The notes: generated from the sequence alone by a model not told the origin. A stretch of 64,000 nucleotides of DNA from Paraburkholderia sp. LEh10 (GCF_017814945.1 NZ_JAGIPX010000013.1:105352-169351), one strand, 5' to 3'. Shown: positions 1 through 9,531, counted from the first letter of the stretch. A program made the numbers and translations.

Positions 1-98
1 TCGCGGGTAGTTGCTCGCTCTGTCCAGCGGTCCGAGGCGCGGGGTCGCGGTACGCGCACGGGCAGCGTCGCGCTGTCGAGAAAGACGATATGGCTCAT
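1..98 (-). CDS. D-2-hydroxyacid dehydrogenase, N-terminal part (runs off window)
   Basis: Reading leftward from an ATG at 98, the first 32 codons are open to the window edge and begin MSHIVFLDSATLPVRV, which resembles the N-terminus of NAD-dependent D-2-hydroxyacid (glycerate-type) dehydrogenases. The cofactor domain lies outside the window, so the substrate cannot be judged. The start overlaps the stop of the upstream LysR gene by four bases (ATGA), so translation is probably coupled and the regulator and enzyme share a transcript. The family call rests only on the N-terminal motif and is moderate. Confidence 0.55.
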   Translation of the reverse strand, partial: MSHIVFLDSATLPVRVPRPRASDRWTERATTR

Positions 99-1039
99 GT
101 CAGTGGATATCTCCCACGTTCGATTGCGCCCTCCGCCTCTGGCGTAAGGCCCGGGTATGAACGTTGCAAATGCCGGACGAAATTTTGTGCCGAGCGCGGC
201 AACGCGTCGAAGTCACGATAGCCGATCAGACTTTCCAGCCTCGCCCATTCATCGGTGAAAGGGACGACCTTGTAGCCGAAGCTCTCATCTGGCGTGCCCA
301 CAGTTACGTCCGACATGACTGCAAGGCCGATCCCGGAACGCACCATGGTGCGCATCGCATCGAAGCTCGTGACCTGCAGGCGGATGCGCAACTTGCGCTG
401 AAGGTCTGCGGCGTACGACTGCATCATCCGGAAGATCAAGCTGCCCTCGTGGAAAGCGATCAGATCGTAGTCCAGCGTCTCGGCGAACGAGACTTCACTG
501 CGGTCCGCGAGCGCGTGCTGCAAGGGCACCACGGCGACAAGGTTCGAACGTCTGAACGGTTGCACAACTAGTCCAGCTGTCGAAACGCCCGACCAGAAGA
601 CACCCAGATCCGCGATCCCGTCGCGTAACGCCCGAACGATGAACGGGGTGCTCCACTCTTCCAGATGAACGTCGATCTGCGGGTAGGCTTCAAGAAACGT
701 ACGAATGGTCGGACCGAGGAAACCGACGATCGCAGTACTATTGGCGAAAACGCGAACTTCGCCCTTTGACCCGTCACCGAATTCGCTCATCTGCGCACGC
801 ATGCGGGCCATCACCAGCATCATGTCCTTCGCGTGCGTAACGAGTTCCAGTCCGGCGGGCGTCGGCCGCACTCCCATATTGCGGCGTTCGAGCAATTGCA
901 CGCCGAGCACGTCCTCGAGATCGCTGATCCGCTTACTGACGGCGGACGTCGCAATAAAGTGACGTTCGGCCGCTCGCGCGAGATTTCGCTCCTCAATAAC
1001 CGTCAGGAATATTTTTAGCGTAACGAGGTCGATCCGCAT
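95..1039 (-). CDS. LysR family transcriptional regulator
   Basis: This 314-residue protein has the usual LysR length and order. Residues 1-60 form a winged helix-turn-helix (MRIDLVTLKIFLTVIEERNL, then ATSAVSKRISDLEDVLGVQL), followed by a periplasmic-binding-protein-like effector domain. Its ligand is not visible from sequence. It overlaps the downstream D-2-hydroxyacid dehydrogenase by ATGA, so it lies in the same transcript as a probable target instead of being divergent from it, as is more common in the family. The ATG at 1039 is used because the HTH begins immediately after it. Confidence 0.9.
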   Translation of the reverse strand: MRIDLVTLKIFLTVIEERNLARAAERHFIATSAVSKRISDLEDVLGVQLLERRNMGVRPTPAGLELVTHAKDMMLVMARMRAQMSEFGDGSKGEVRVFANSTAIVGFLGPTIRTFLEAYPQIDVHLEEWSTPFIVRALRDGIADLGVFWSGVSTAGLVVQPFRRSNLVAVVPLQHALADRSEVSFAETLDYDLIAFHEGSLIFRMMQSYAADLQRKLRIRLQVTSFDAMRTMVRSGIGLAVMSDVTVGTPDESFGYKVVPFTDEWARLESLIGYRDFDALPRSAQNFVRHLQRSYPGLTPEAEGAIERGRYPLT

Positions 1040-1125
1040 GCAGGGTCCGTAATGCGTCGGCGACGCGACAATTGCGCACGCAGCTTTTCTTCGATGATCA
1101 AGCGCCGCGCACGCAACTGGCCGCC

Positions 1126-2562
1126 TTAGCCGTGGTTAAGAGTAATTGTCTTCAGGGTGGTAAAGCTCAATAGACCCTCCATCCCCTTTTCGCGGCCATA
1201 GCCGCTTTGCTTGACGCCGCCGAATGGCAACTCTATGCCCCCGCCCGCGCCGTAGCAGTTGACGAAAACCTGGCCTCCATGAAATGCGTGAGCCAGTCTC
1301 ATTTGACGACCGCCGTCACGAGTCCAGATTCCTGCGACAAGCCCGAAGGCGGTATCGTTGGCGAGATGAACGGCCTCGGCTTCGTCTGCAAACGGCATCG
1401 CAACCAGTACGGGCCCGAACACTTCGTCCTGGGCCAACGTATGCTTGTGCGGTACGTCACGCAGGAGGACAGGCGGCTGAAAGTAGCCTCCATGTGCGGC
1501 ATCCGGCGCTAGTCTTCCCATCGCCGCGAAGCCGATGTTGTCGGCATCTGCCCTGGCAAGGAAGGTCTTTACCCGATCCAGTTGGGCCGCGCTGATCAGA
1601 GGTCCGCAGTCGTAATCCCCGTCTGCGGGGCCCGCTGTCACAGCCTCGAAGCTGTGCGCGAGTCGTTCGATAACCTCCTCATAGAGCGACGACTGCACCA
1701 GCAATCGGCTGCCGGCCGAACACGTCTGGCCGCTGTTTTGCACGATTGCGTTTCGAATGACCGGCAATGCGGCATCCAGATCGACGTCCTCGAAGACGAT
1801 CTGCGGGGATTTGCCGCCAAGTTCGAGGGTCACCGGGCAATGATGTCGAGCCGCAGCCTGCGCGACGGCTGTACCGGTGGCCGGCGAGCCCGTGAAGGAA
1901 ATATGCGCAATGCCTGGGTGTTCAGCGAGCGCGGCGCCGGCCTCCCGGCCATAACCTGTCACGATGTTCAGCACGCCTGCGGGTAAACCCGCTTCGGCTG
2001 CCAGTTCGGCCAGCTTGAGATACGAAAGGCACGCATCTTCGGCTGGCTTGACCACACATGTGTTGCCCGCCGCGAGCGAAGCGGCGACACTGCGGCCGAA
2101 CATTGCCGCTGGATAGTTCCAAGGAATGATATGCCCGGTAACACCATGCGGTTCGCGGACGGCTAGTACAGTATGCCCCTGCAGGAAAGGAATGGTGTCC
2201 CCATGCAGTTTGTCGCAGGCGCCAGCATAGAATTCCATGTAGCGAGCGCATACGGTGATGTCAGCCGCAGCTTGCTTTAGTGGCTTGCCAGTGTCCTCCG
2301 ATTCAATTCGCGTGAGCGACTCGTGATTGTCGAGGATGAGTTGACCCAGTCGCGAGAGAATGCGGCCGCGCTCGACCGGGCCGATACGCCGCCAGACCGT
2401 GTCGAAGGCTTTGCGCGCTGCGTTAACTGCAGCATCGATGTCGGCCGCATTGCCGCGCGCAATGCGAGTGAATTCCAGACCAGTAGACGGGTTGACCACG
2501 GCTATCGTCTCGCCATTCGCGGGAGCTAACCACTGATTGCCGATGAAATGTTGTGCTGTCAC
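1126..2562 (-). CDS. Aldehyde dehydrogenase (NAD(P)+-dependent, ALDH superfamily)
   Basis: The 478-residue protein oxidises an aldehyde to the acid. Visible landmarks are PWNYP (residues 147-151), the cofactor lysine in VVKPAED (K172), the general base in LELGGKSP (E247) and the catalytic cysteine in GQTCSAGSR (C281). The start is a GTG one base after the stop of the dioxygenase gene upstream, with an AGAGGGA Shine-Dalgarno inside that gene's end, so the two are translationally coupled. The pairing suggests that the dioxygenase makes, or leads to, the aldehyde handled here, but the substrate is unknown. It resembles betaine- or vanillin-type ALDHs without a clear assignment. Confidence 0.9.
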   Translation of the reverse strand: MTAQHFIGNQWLAPANGETIAVVNPSTGLEFTRIARGNAADIDAAVNAARKAFDTVWRRIGPVERGRILSRLGQLILDNHESLTRIESEDTGKPLKQAAADITVCARYMEFYAGACDKLHGDTIPFLQGHTVLAVREPHGVTGHIIPWNYPAAMFGRSVAASLAAGNTCVVKPAEDACLSYLKLAELAAEAGLPAGVLNIVTGYGREAGAALAEHPGIAHISFTGSPATGTAVAQAAARHHCPVTLELGGKSPQIVFEDVDLDAALPVIRNAIVQNSGQTCSAGSRLLVQSSLYEEVIERLAHSFEAVTAGPADGDYDCGPLISAAQLDRVKTFLARADADNIGFAAMGRLAPDAAHGGYFQPPVLLRDVPHKHTLAQDEVFGPVLVAMPFADEAEAVHLANDTAFGLVAGIWTRDGGRQMRLAHAFHGGQVFVNCYGAGGGIELPFGGVKQSGYGREKGMEGLLSFTTLKTITLNHG

Positions 2563-2563
2563 G

Positions 2564-3409
2564 TTAGTTTCCCTCTACCAAGATCTCGCGTTCCTCACAG
2601 CGTTTGCCGGCGCTAAGAATTCCATCATCGCTTTGGATGGGAATCGGTGCCCAGTTTGTCGAACGCACGAAGTCGCCGCGAGGTTTCTCGACCTCACGCG
2701 GACGGTTGGCAACCCGGTTGTAAGTGATGTACGCCTGCCAACGGTTTTCCGCCGACATATTCACGCCAGAGCCATGAATAGTGAGGCAATGAAACAGCAC
2801 CAGTGTGCCCGCTTTGCCGACAATCGGCACTGGCGCACCGGACGTCTCCAGGATCTGCTTGATGTGTTCACGCTGCACGGCACGTTGAGGCAGTTGGTAT
2901 GCAGCCTGGCTATCGTCATAGTAGTGCTCCACGAGACCCAGTTTGTGGCTGCCGGGGATCATATACAACGAGCCGTGAATTTCCTGCGTGTCGCTGAGCA
3001 TCACCATGGCTGTCAGCATGTCGTTCTCCGGGTAACCATCGTGTACCCAGTAGCCAAAGTCCTGATGCCAGAGCCAGCCCGTGCCCTCCAGCGCCGACTT
3101 GGTGTTCACCTTCGTGTGGGAGATATACACCTCCTCGCTGTCAAGCACCTGCATCACTGGCCGCAGCAGACGCGGTGTGCGCGTCAGTGCCCGATACTGC
3201 GGCGAGGCAACCGGACCGTCTTCTTCGTGCACTCGAAAAATGGAGCGGATCGCGCCCGTGCGCTCTCGAAAGACCGAGTCCGCCTGAATGGCGCTGAGAC
3301 GTTCGGTGTCCCGCCTTAGCGCACGCACTTCCTCGGCGCTGTAGCAATTCGGAATGACGATAAATCCGTCGCGGTGGTACTCCGCAATCTGTTGTTTGTT
3401 GAGTTCCAT
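2564..3409 (-). CDS. Phytanoyl-CoA dioxygenase (PhyH) family Fe(II)/2-oxoglutarate oxygenase
   Basis: This 281-residue protein has the PhyH fold signature. The N-terminal phrase YHRDGFIVIPNCYSAEEV is typical, the iron ligands appear as WLWHQDFGYW (H115, D117) and IHGSGVN (H212), and the 2-oxoglutarate-binding arginine is probably R223 in ENRWQAY. Such enzymes hydroxylate small molecules in the cytoplasm using O2 and 2-oxoglutarate. It is the first gene of a two-gene unit with the aldehyde dehydrogenase one base downstream. A truncated relative of its N-terminus lies at 4993-5151. The substrate cannot be named. Confidence 0.88.
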   Translation of the reverse strand: MELNKQQIAEYHRDGFIVIPNCYSAEEVRALRRDTERLSAIQADSVFRERTGAIRSIFRVHEEDGPVASPQYRALTRTPRLLRPVMQVLDSEEVYISHTKVNTKSALEGTGWLWHQDFGYWVHDGYPENDMLTAMVMLSDTQEIHGSLYMIPGSHKLGLVEHYYDDSQAAYQLPQRAVQREHIKQILETSGAPVPIVGKAGTLVLFHCLTIHGSGVNMSAENRWQAYITYNRVANRPREVEKPRGDFVRSTNWAPIPIQSDDGILSAGKRCEEREILVEGN

Positions 3410-3630
3410 CTCGTCTCCTTGTTTAACTGGACCAGCCTACGAAGCCAGTCTAAAACAGCGGACGCCGCCTCTGGTTGTCCAATCGCGATGACGGCGTTGC
3501 CAAGTTGAGAATGGCTCGGCCACCCTCTGCTCTTGCATACTAGGTGTGCGCACTGCTCGGAATCGCTTACGTCAAGTGGCGCGAACCGAAGCGTAACAAG
3601 AGGGTCGCAAAACCTAATATGGAGCGAGAC

Positions 3631-4941
3631 ATGTCAATCAACCCTACGGCCGCCATGCCTTACGTGGAAGCACCGCTAGACGAACGCCGCGTCTATTCGA
3701 AGGTGTCGTGGCGATTAATCCCCTTTCTGCTCTTGTGCTATACGGCCGGATACCTCGACCGCGTGAACGTCGGTTTCGCAAAGCTACAAATGCTCGATCA
3801 ATTGAAGTTCAGTGAGACGGTCTACGGGCTTGGGGCAGGCATATTCTTCATCGGTTACGTGATCTTTGAAGTTCCAAGCAACATCGTGATGCACAAAGTC
3901 GGCGCCAGGATCTGGATAGCGCGGATCATGATCACGTGGGGACTCGTTTCGGCGGCGATGGTATTCGTCAAAACGCCGACCGTGTTTTACGTGCTGCGGT
4001 TCCTTCTTGGGGTAGCGGAAGCCGGGTTTCTGCCTGGAATCCTGCTATATCTGACGTACTGGTATCCGTCGTCACGCCGCGGAAGCATCATCGCACTCTT
4101 CCTCGGGGGAATCCCGCTTGCCGGTATGCTCGGCGGCCCCCTATCCGGCTGGATCATGCACGCGTCTGCCAATCTCAGCGGATGGTCCGGATGGCAGATG
4201 ATGTTTCTGCTGGAAGCTCTCCCCTCAGTGCTGCTCGGCATCGCCGTATTCTTTGTACTGGGCAACGATGTCCGCTCCGCGAAATGGCTGACCGAATCCG
4301 AGAAGAAATTGCTGGAAGCGAATCTCGAACGCGAGACACCGGACGCTCAGGTACATTCGCTGCGCGGCGCGTTCTCCGAACTGCGCAGCTGGATCTTGTG
4401 CGCCATGTATGCCTTCATCCTAATGGGCGAATATGGCGTTCTGTTCTGGATGCCAACCATCATCAAGGACACTGGCGTCTCCGATCCACTTCAGGTCGGC
4501 TGGCTTACGGCCATTCCCTATACTGCGACCGTAATTGCGATGTTTGTCGTCGGACGGCACTCGGACCGAACACGTGAGCGCCGGTGGCATCTTGCCTTGC
4601 CCGGTGCTGTTGCCGCAGTCGGCCTTGCGCTCGCCGCGATGTATCCGCACAGCACCGTTATGGCCATAGTCGGATTGACGATCGGCACGATGGGCGTCCT
4701 CGCTGTTGTATCGCAGTTCTGGAACCTGCCTCCGGCGCTGCTAGGTGGCATCGCGGCCGCTGCAGGCATCGCGCTCATCAACTCAGTCGGCAACCTTGCT
4801 GGCTTCGTCAGCCCCTACATGCTTGGGTGGATCAAGCAAAGCACCGGCACGACGAGCATCGGACTTTATATACTCGCCGCATGCATGGTCGTCGGAAGCG
4901 TGACAGTTTTCTGCTTTCCCTCGCGGTTGATTGATCGTTAG
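3631..4941 (+). CDS. MFS transporter, anion:cation symporter (ACS) type
   Basis: A 436-residue twelve-helix permease. The N-terminal pattern FLLLCYTAGYLDRVNVGFAK, followed by VIFEVPSNIVMHKVGARIW, is characteristic of the ACS/tartrate-phthalate branch of the major facilitator superfamily, which imports organic anions with protons. An in-frame upstream ATG-less extension is open to 3544, but the ATG at 3631 is preferred because GGAG lies just upstream and the residues before it do not look like a transporter N-terminus. It is divergent from the dioxygenase/ALDH pair and is probably the uptake step for the same unknown substrate. Confidence 0.9.
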   Translation: MSINPTAAMPYVEAPLDERRVYSKVSWRLIPFLLLCYTAGYLDRVNVGFAKLQMLDQLKFSETVYGLGAGIFFIGYVIFEVPSNIVMHKVGARIWIARIMITWGLVSAAMVFVKTPTVFYVLRFLLGVAEAGFLPGILLYLTYWYPSSRRGSIIALFLGGIPLAGMLGGPLSGWIMHASANLSGWSGWQMMFLLEALPSVLLGIAVFFVLGNDVRSAKWLTESEKKLLEANLERETPDAQVHSLRGAFSELRSWILCAMYAFILMGEYGVLFWMPTIIKDTGVSDPLQVGWLTAIPYTATVIAMFVVGRHSDRTRERRWHLALPGAVAAVGLALAAMYPHSTVMAIVGLTIGTMGVLAVVSQFWNLPPALLGGIAAAAGIALINSVGNLAGFVSPYMLGWIKQSTGTTSIGLYILAACMVVGSVTVFCFPSRLIDR

Positions 4942-4992
4942 CGACTGGTGAAGTGAACGGCTGCTGAGCGCGTAGGAGCGGACACTTTCGCC

Positions 4993-5151
4993 TCAGCACT
5001 CCAACGCCACCCGCTGTCCGCTGATGGCCCAGAGCGTGTCAAAACAGACCCGTGGAAGTTCAGCCGAACTGAACGCTGTCGAGAATAGCTCCGGCAGAAC
5101 AACGAACCCATCGCGCTCGTACGCTTCCAACTGTGACGCGGTAAGTTTCAT
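4993..5151 (-). pseudogene. Remnant of a second phytanoyl-CoA dioxygenase gene
   Basis: An ATG at 5151 with AGGAGA upstream opens a 52-codon frame beginning MKLTASQLEAYERDGFVVLP. This is a textbook PhyH N-terminus and similar to the intact gene at 2564-3409. It continues ELFSTAF and SSAELPRV, then loses family character and stops at 4993. The spacing suggests internal deletions that joined short pieces of the original gene. No iron-binding motif survives. The ribosome-binding site and start are intact, so a short peptide could still be made. Confidence 0.7.
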
Positions 5152-5255
5152 GAGGGGATCTCCTGACTCGTTGGTGTGATGTCACGATCCTAAGAGCGAT
5201 CACGTTCAATGTAAAAGATATAATAAGTTGCGTATCGATACCTAAGAGGTTCCAA

Positions 5256-6164
5256 ATGGAACTGCGTCATCTTCGCTACTTTCTGACGGTGGCACGCACA
5301 CTCAACTTCACGAAGGCGGCGGATGAACTGCACATGGCGCAGCCGCCGTTGAGCCGGCAGATACGGGAACTGGAAGAGGAACTCGGCGTAGCGCTTTTTG
5401 AGCGCCGGGGCAAACGAGTGTTTCTTTCATCGGCGGGCCAGGTTTTCGAAGAACGGGCCAGGCGAATTCTGGCGGAGACGAACTCCGCGATCGTGGATTC
5501 GCAACGCGCAGCAAGAGGGGAAATCGGCCGGGTGGCGGTCGGGTTCTTCGAGCACATCGCGTACACGCTGCTGCCACCGCTCTTGCGTGAATTCCAGCAG
5601 CGTTACCCCGCGGTGACAGTCGAACTTCGATGGTTTTCCTCTGCGGAACAGATCAATGCTCTGGACCGAGGCGACGTCGATGTGGCGTTCGTCCGCTCTT
5701 TGCCGCCGGATACTCAACTGAACAGCGTCTTGTTGCTTCAGGAGCCGTTTTACGTTGCCATCGCTAAGGATAACCCTCTCGCAGCCAAACGGCAGATCTC
5801 CATCAAGGACTGTATGCAGTTGCGCGTCATCAATTACCAGAAAGATGTCGCACCGGACTATCACGCCACCATCAATCAGTTGTGCGCACTTGCCGGCTTT
5901 TCTCCTTCCACCAGCTTTGAAATGGGGCAGATCTACGCTTCCCTTGGCCTCGTAAGCGCCGGGTTTGGTGTGACGCTCGTACCGGCGTCAGTTCAACGAA
6001 CGCACATCGACAACGTCGTCTATCGTCCTCTGCGCGAACAGCACGTGAAAAGCGAGCTCTACCTTGCATGGAAGGAGCCCAATCCGCCTGCTGCGCTAGG
6101 CTGTTTTGTTCAACTCGCGTGCGAGATAGCCGCGCAAGCACCGCGAAAAGCAAAGGTCAAGTAA
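5256..6164 (+). CDS. LysR family transcriptional regulator (CatR/BenM-like)
   Basis: A 302-residue LysR protein. The HTH (MELRHLRYFLTVARTLNFTK, then QPPLSRQIRELEEELG) and the effector domain of normal length resemble the aromatic-catabolism subgroup of CatR, BenM and HcaR. An AGAGG lies seven to eleven bases before the ATG. The intergenic region upstream is A+T-rich and would hold its operator; the nearest divergent gene is only the dioxygenase remnant. It may control the MFS permease or dioxygenase genes to its left, but this is inference from position. Confidence 0.9.
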   Translation: MELRHLRYFLTVARTLNFTKAADELHMAQPPLSRQIRELEEELGVALFERRGKRVFLSSAGQVFEERARRILAETNSAIVDSQRAARGEIGRVAVGFFEHIAYTLLPPLLREFQQRYPAVTVELRWFSSAEQINALDRGDVDVAFVRSLPPDTQLNSVLLLQEPFYVAIAKDNPLAAKRQISIKDCMQLRVINYQKDVAPDYHATINQLCALAGFSPSTSFEMGQIYASLGLVSAGFGVTLVPASVQRTHIDNVVYRPLREQHVKSELYLAWKEPNPPAALGCFVQLACEIAAQAPRKAKVK

Positions 6165-6223
6165 GCGCGAAGCGGTACGGCTTCAATTGCGATGAACAGG
6201 TTAGTTTTTGCTGGTCGAAACCG

Positions 6224-6505
6224 TCAGTAAACCTGCTTTGGTTCGCGGCCGCCGTATGCGACACTGATGCGATTGCTTGACTGATAGTGTGGAGGTCGGT
6301 GTGAACCGTGCTGAAACATCTCCTTTAACGTCTCATGTCTCGCCTTAGCGCGATCCGCGCGAGCGAGGACAGCGGCCGAATCATCGGGGATACAGTCCGC
6401 GTCGACGATCGCGATAGGTAGTTGACGGACAGCTTTACGGTGCAGAACCGCCGTTTGACTGTCCTCCCATGCCTCCGAAACAATGACCGCACATGGCCAC
6501 GGCAA
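6224..6505 (-). CDS. Small hypothetical protein
   Basis: A 93-codon open frame whose middle part (LPIAIVDADCIPDDSAAVLA, then RADRAKARHETLKEMFQHG) has amino-acid and codon composition like a real gene. Its first 24 codons overlap the end of the decayed frame at 6435-6821, so the true start may be downstream or may originally have followed that gene's stop. I do not recognise a family. It lies at the end of the run of damaged genes from 7727 to 6435, all on the same strand. Confidence 0.3.
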   Translation of the reverse strand: MPWPCAVIVSEAWEDSQTAVLHRKAVRQLPIAIVDADCIPDDSAAVLARADRAKARHETLKEMFQHGSHRPPHYQSSNRISVAYGGREPKQVY

Positions 6506-6821
6506 GCGACCCCTCGCTCACCAGCTTACCTCGCACTTCCGTCTGCTCCGCCATCTCAAGAGCGTCGTCGACTTCGATGCCACGCTCCGCCGCCGGTTGA
6601 CCTCCGCCCAAAGCTCATCGCTGTCGTCATTGCGCAGCAGGACCACCCAGTCCAGTTGATTGTCGGCCACGCCGAAGTATTCCAGGATTTCCCTGCGAAC
6701 GGCATCGACGAACTGCGCGTATTCCGGGGTTGCGTGGGCCTGCGCGTGCACGGCCCGAAACTCTTCGTTGATCGGGGTCGCTCCCCCCCGAGCTGCCGCC
6801 GAAGCCGATACATAGCGTCAA
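6435..6821 (-). pseudogene. Frameshifted hypothetical gene
   Basis: Joining three frames gives a coherent protein. A TTG start at 6821 (MTLCIGFGGSSGG) is followed, after a shift in a run of seven C (6783-6789), by ATPINEEFRAVHAQAH and EYAQFVDAVRREILEYFGV. After a second shift near 6588-6600 it continues as IEVDDALEMAEQTEVRGKL and ends in GGMGGQSNGGSAP. The TTG start overlaps the stop of the upstream gene (TTGA), which supports a former two-gene operon. The homopolymer shift could be a sequencing error, but the second one is not in a homopolymer. The family is not recognised. Confidence 0.55.
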
Positions 6822-7727
6822 TGGGTCGACTTCCGCGCTGGATGATTTCGGTAGCGCGCAACGTTATTCGCCAGTGCTGCACCTATTTGCGTAACGTCGA
6901 TCCGCCATCGCTCGTAAAATCCCTCCATCGCGACGAGGACCTTACTGGGCTGTTGTTCGACATCTGCGCGCAGCAACGCAACCGCATCGTAGAAGTTTGG
7001 ATCGACGAAATATTGCCCATGGAAATCGATCAGTTGGCCTCGTTCCAGCACGCTGGCGGCCCGCCCAATTCGCGGAAAGCAGATCAGGCTTGGAATCTCT
7101 GAATACCGGGTTATGAGCAGATACCGCCAGCGATGCCCGGGCGTTCCGCCGGCGGGCACCAGTTCCACGCTGCTCTTCGCCTGACCCTGTTCGATCAGGA
7201 AGTTATACGCGTTCAGGACTCGCTCCGTCTCATTGCCTGCAATGAGCACGTAGCGTTCGGCCGACGTAACGGGGTGAGTCCCATCCTTCAAAAGCTTCCC
7301 ATAGTCATACTTGAGACCGACGAGCTTCATCAATCGCGACAGCACATGCTCATCCAACGCTGCCTTTCCGGCGATGTAGGAATCAAGTGCACGATTTGCG
7401 GCGCCGACCCTTTTCGCAACCGTCAGTAACGGCTCGGGCCAGCAACCAAGTAAGGCGCACACGATCTCGTAACAGGTAAACTCGTGCACGATTGCCTCCT
7501 CAGACGGGAAAACGTATCGTAATGTGAAACCACCCTGCTCTGCCGGAACTGCCTCCACAAGCTTCTTCGCATCGACGCGCTTCGTACGGCACGCACCCAG
7601 CCTCGTGCCCCTCGCCGGCAAGCGCACGCTCGCCGAACGGCCCCAACAGTTTGATGTCCATCCGAATCGGATTGCCTATAAGGACCTCCGCGCGCACGCT
7701 CCGTTCATCGGCAGCGTAGCGGAACAA
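6818..7727 (-). pseudogene. Hypothetical protein, probably frameshifted near its start
   Basis: The main open part (7627 to 6818, from a GTG) encodes about 269 residues including VDAKKLVEAVPAEQGGFTLR and LLITRYSEIPSLICFPRIG. Directly upstream, in another frame from about 7769, there is protein-like sequence (AIQLFRYAADERSVRAEVLI, then MDIKLLGPFGERALAG) that stops making sense around 7620, where the GTG frame becomes plausible. I read this as one gene with a frameshift near 7600-7625. No known domain is recognised. It would be the first gene of an operon with the broken gene at 6435-6821. Confidence 0.5.
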
Positions 7728-7796
7728 CTGGATGGCTCCGGCCGATCGTGCGACGGAAGGCGCCCAAGCTCCCGATCAAAGCGACGGCGGCTGCGA

Positions 7797-9308
7797 TCAA
7801 GGCTTCATATGTCCGGCTTCGGTGAACCTCTGATGCCACGACAAGGCTTCGCCAAGCAAGTGCGGGGTGTGCTTACCCACACTGTCACGGCAGGCGCGGT
7901 CGAAATAGTCTCGCAGAAGCGGTCTGTAATCCGGGTGAGCGCAATTGTCGATGACCACACGCGCTCGTTGCTTGGGCGACAACCCGCGCAGGTCCGCCAG
8001 CCCCTGTTCCGTGACGATCACGGTGACATCGTGCTCGGTGTGGTCGACGTGGCTGACCATCGGCACGATGCAGGAGATCGCTCCGTTCTTGGCTGTACTC
8101 GGCGTAACGAAGCATGCAAGAAAGCCATTGCGGGCGAAATCACCTGAACCGCCGATGCCATTGATGATCGAAGTGCCGGCCACGTGCGTCGAGTTGACGT
8201 TGCCATAGATATCAGCTTCAACCATACCGTTGATGGCAATACAGCCCAACCTGCGAACCAGTTCGGCGTGGTTCGAGATCTCCTGCGGACGCAGAACGAT
8301 GCGGCTGCGGTAGTGGTCGATATTGCGGCTGAATTCTTCGACACCTTCCGGACTTAGCGACAGAGCAGTCGCCGATGCGGTTTGGATGGTATCGGTCCTG
8401 ATCAGATTCAGCATCCCATCCTGAATCACTTCCGTAAACGCGGTAAGCCCTTCAAATCCGCCGTCGCGCAGCCCGCTCAACACTGCATTGGCGATATTCC
8501 CTACCCCGGACTGCAACGGCAACAAGTGCTGCCCGAGCCTGCCCTTCGCGATTTCGTGCCGGAAGAACTCTACCAAGTGATTCGCAATTCGAATGCTGCT
8601 GTCATCCGGCTGGGCGAATCGGCCCAGCCGGTCAGGACCGCGGGTTTCCACAACGGCGATCACTTTCGATGGATCGACGCGCAGGTACGGCTCCCCAATA
8701 CGGTCGCCGGGACGGACCAATGGAATCGGCTGACGATCCGGTGGCAAAGTCGTACCGTAGTAGATGTCGTGCATGCCATCCAGACCGGCAGGCTGAGCCG
8801 AATTCACTTCGATGATGACTTTGTCGGCAAGGTCAAGCCACGTCTTGTTGTTGCCGACCGATGTCGATGGAATCAAAGGTCCGTCGGACAATATGCCGGA
8901 AACCTCGATGACTGCCACGTCGATCTTGCCGAGGAACCCAAACCAGGTGTACTGCGCGACCTGCCCCAGATGGATATCCATGTACTCGATCTCGCCACGG
9001 TTGATCCGTGCGCGAAGTTCCGGATCGGACTGATAGGGCAAGCGAAAGTCGATGCCCCCCACTTTGGCGAGCGCACCGTCCAGTTCCGGCGCAGTGGAAG
9101 CGCCAGTCAGTATGCGGAGCGCAAACTTTTCTCCGCGGGCATGAGCGTCTTCGATGCGTGCCGCCAGCGCCAGGGGCACCGCCTTGGGGTATCCGGAGCC
9201 GGTGAACCCGCTCATTCCGACGGTCATGCCCGGTAAAATGTGGGCCGCCGCCCGATCGGCTGGCATGACCTTGGACGCGAGATACGAATTCTGGATGCGC
9301 TTTTCCAT
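7797..9308 (-). CDS. Acetyl-CoA hydrolase/succinate CoA transferase family
   Basis: A 503-residue enzyme of the Cat1/AarC/ScpC group, which moves CoA between succinate and acetate or propionate. The glutamate that forms the acyl-glutamyl intermediate is E293 in FTEVIQDGM. The glycine-rich stretches VGMSGFTGSGYPKAVP and SGVGNIANAVL are family hallmarks. The frame is open upstream to 9407, but the ATG at 9308 is chosen because AGAGGAA precedes it by eight bases and MEKRIQNSYLASKV is the usual family N-terminus. The last codons precede the damaged gene at 7727. Confidence 0.9.
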   Translation of the reverse strand: MEKRIQNSYLASKVMPADRAAAHILPGMTVGMSGFTGSGYPKAVPLALAARIEDAHARGEKFALRILTGASTAPELDGALAKVGGIDFRLPYQSDPELRARINRGEIEYMDIHLGQVAQYTWFGFLGKIDVAVIEVSGILSDGPLIPSTSVGNNKTWLDLADKVIIEVNSAQPAGLDGMHDIYYGTTLPPDRQPIPLVRPGDRIGEPYLRVDPSKVIAVVETRGPDRLGRFAQPDDSSIRIANHLVEFFRHEIAKGRLGQHLLPLQSGVGNIANAVLSGLRDGGFEGLTAFTEVIQDGMLNLIRTDTIQTASATALSLSPEGVEEFSRNIDHYRSRIVLRPQEISNHAELVRRLGCIAINGMVEADIYGNVNSTHVAGTSIINGIGGSGDFARNGFLACFVTPSTAKNGAISCIVPMVSHVDHTEHDVTVIVTEQGLADLRGLSPKQRARVVIDNCAHPDYRPLLRDYFDRACRDSVGKHTPHLLGEALSWHQRFTEAGHMKP

Positions 9309-9531
9309 ATCGATTCCTCTGTCTTTGCGGATCCTGGCTCTTAACGAGTCATGCAAGAAAGGGACAGCAAGTGCAGTACCTGACCGTCGGAAACTGCTGA
9401 GGGTCAACCGTCGCGGTTACGTCGCGATCGAACGGGGGAGACGGAAGTCACGATCGAGTACGACGACACGCGTGCGCGACGACTCCGGTTCGGCTATGGG
9501 GCATACGGATTAGGCGCGACCGTCGTCGGCC

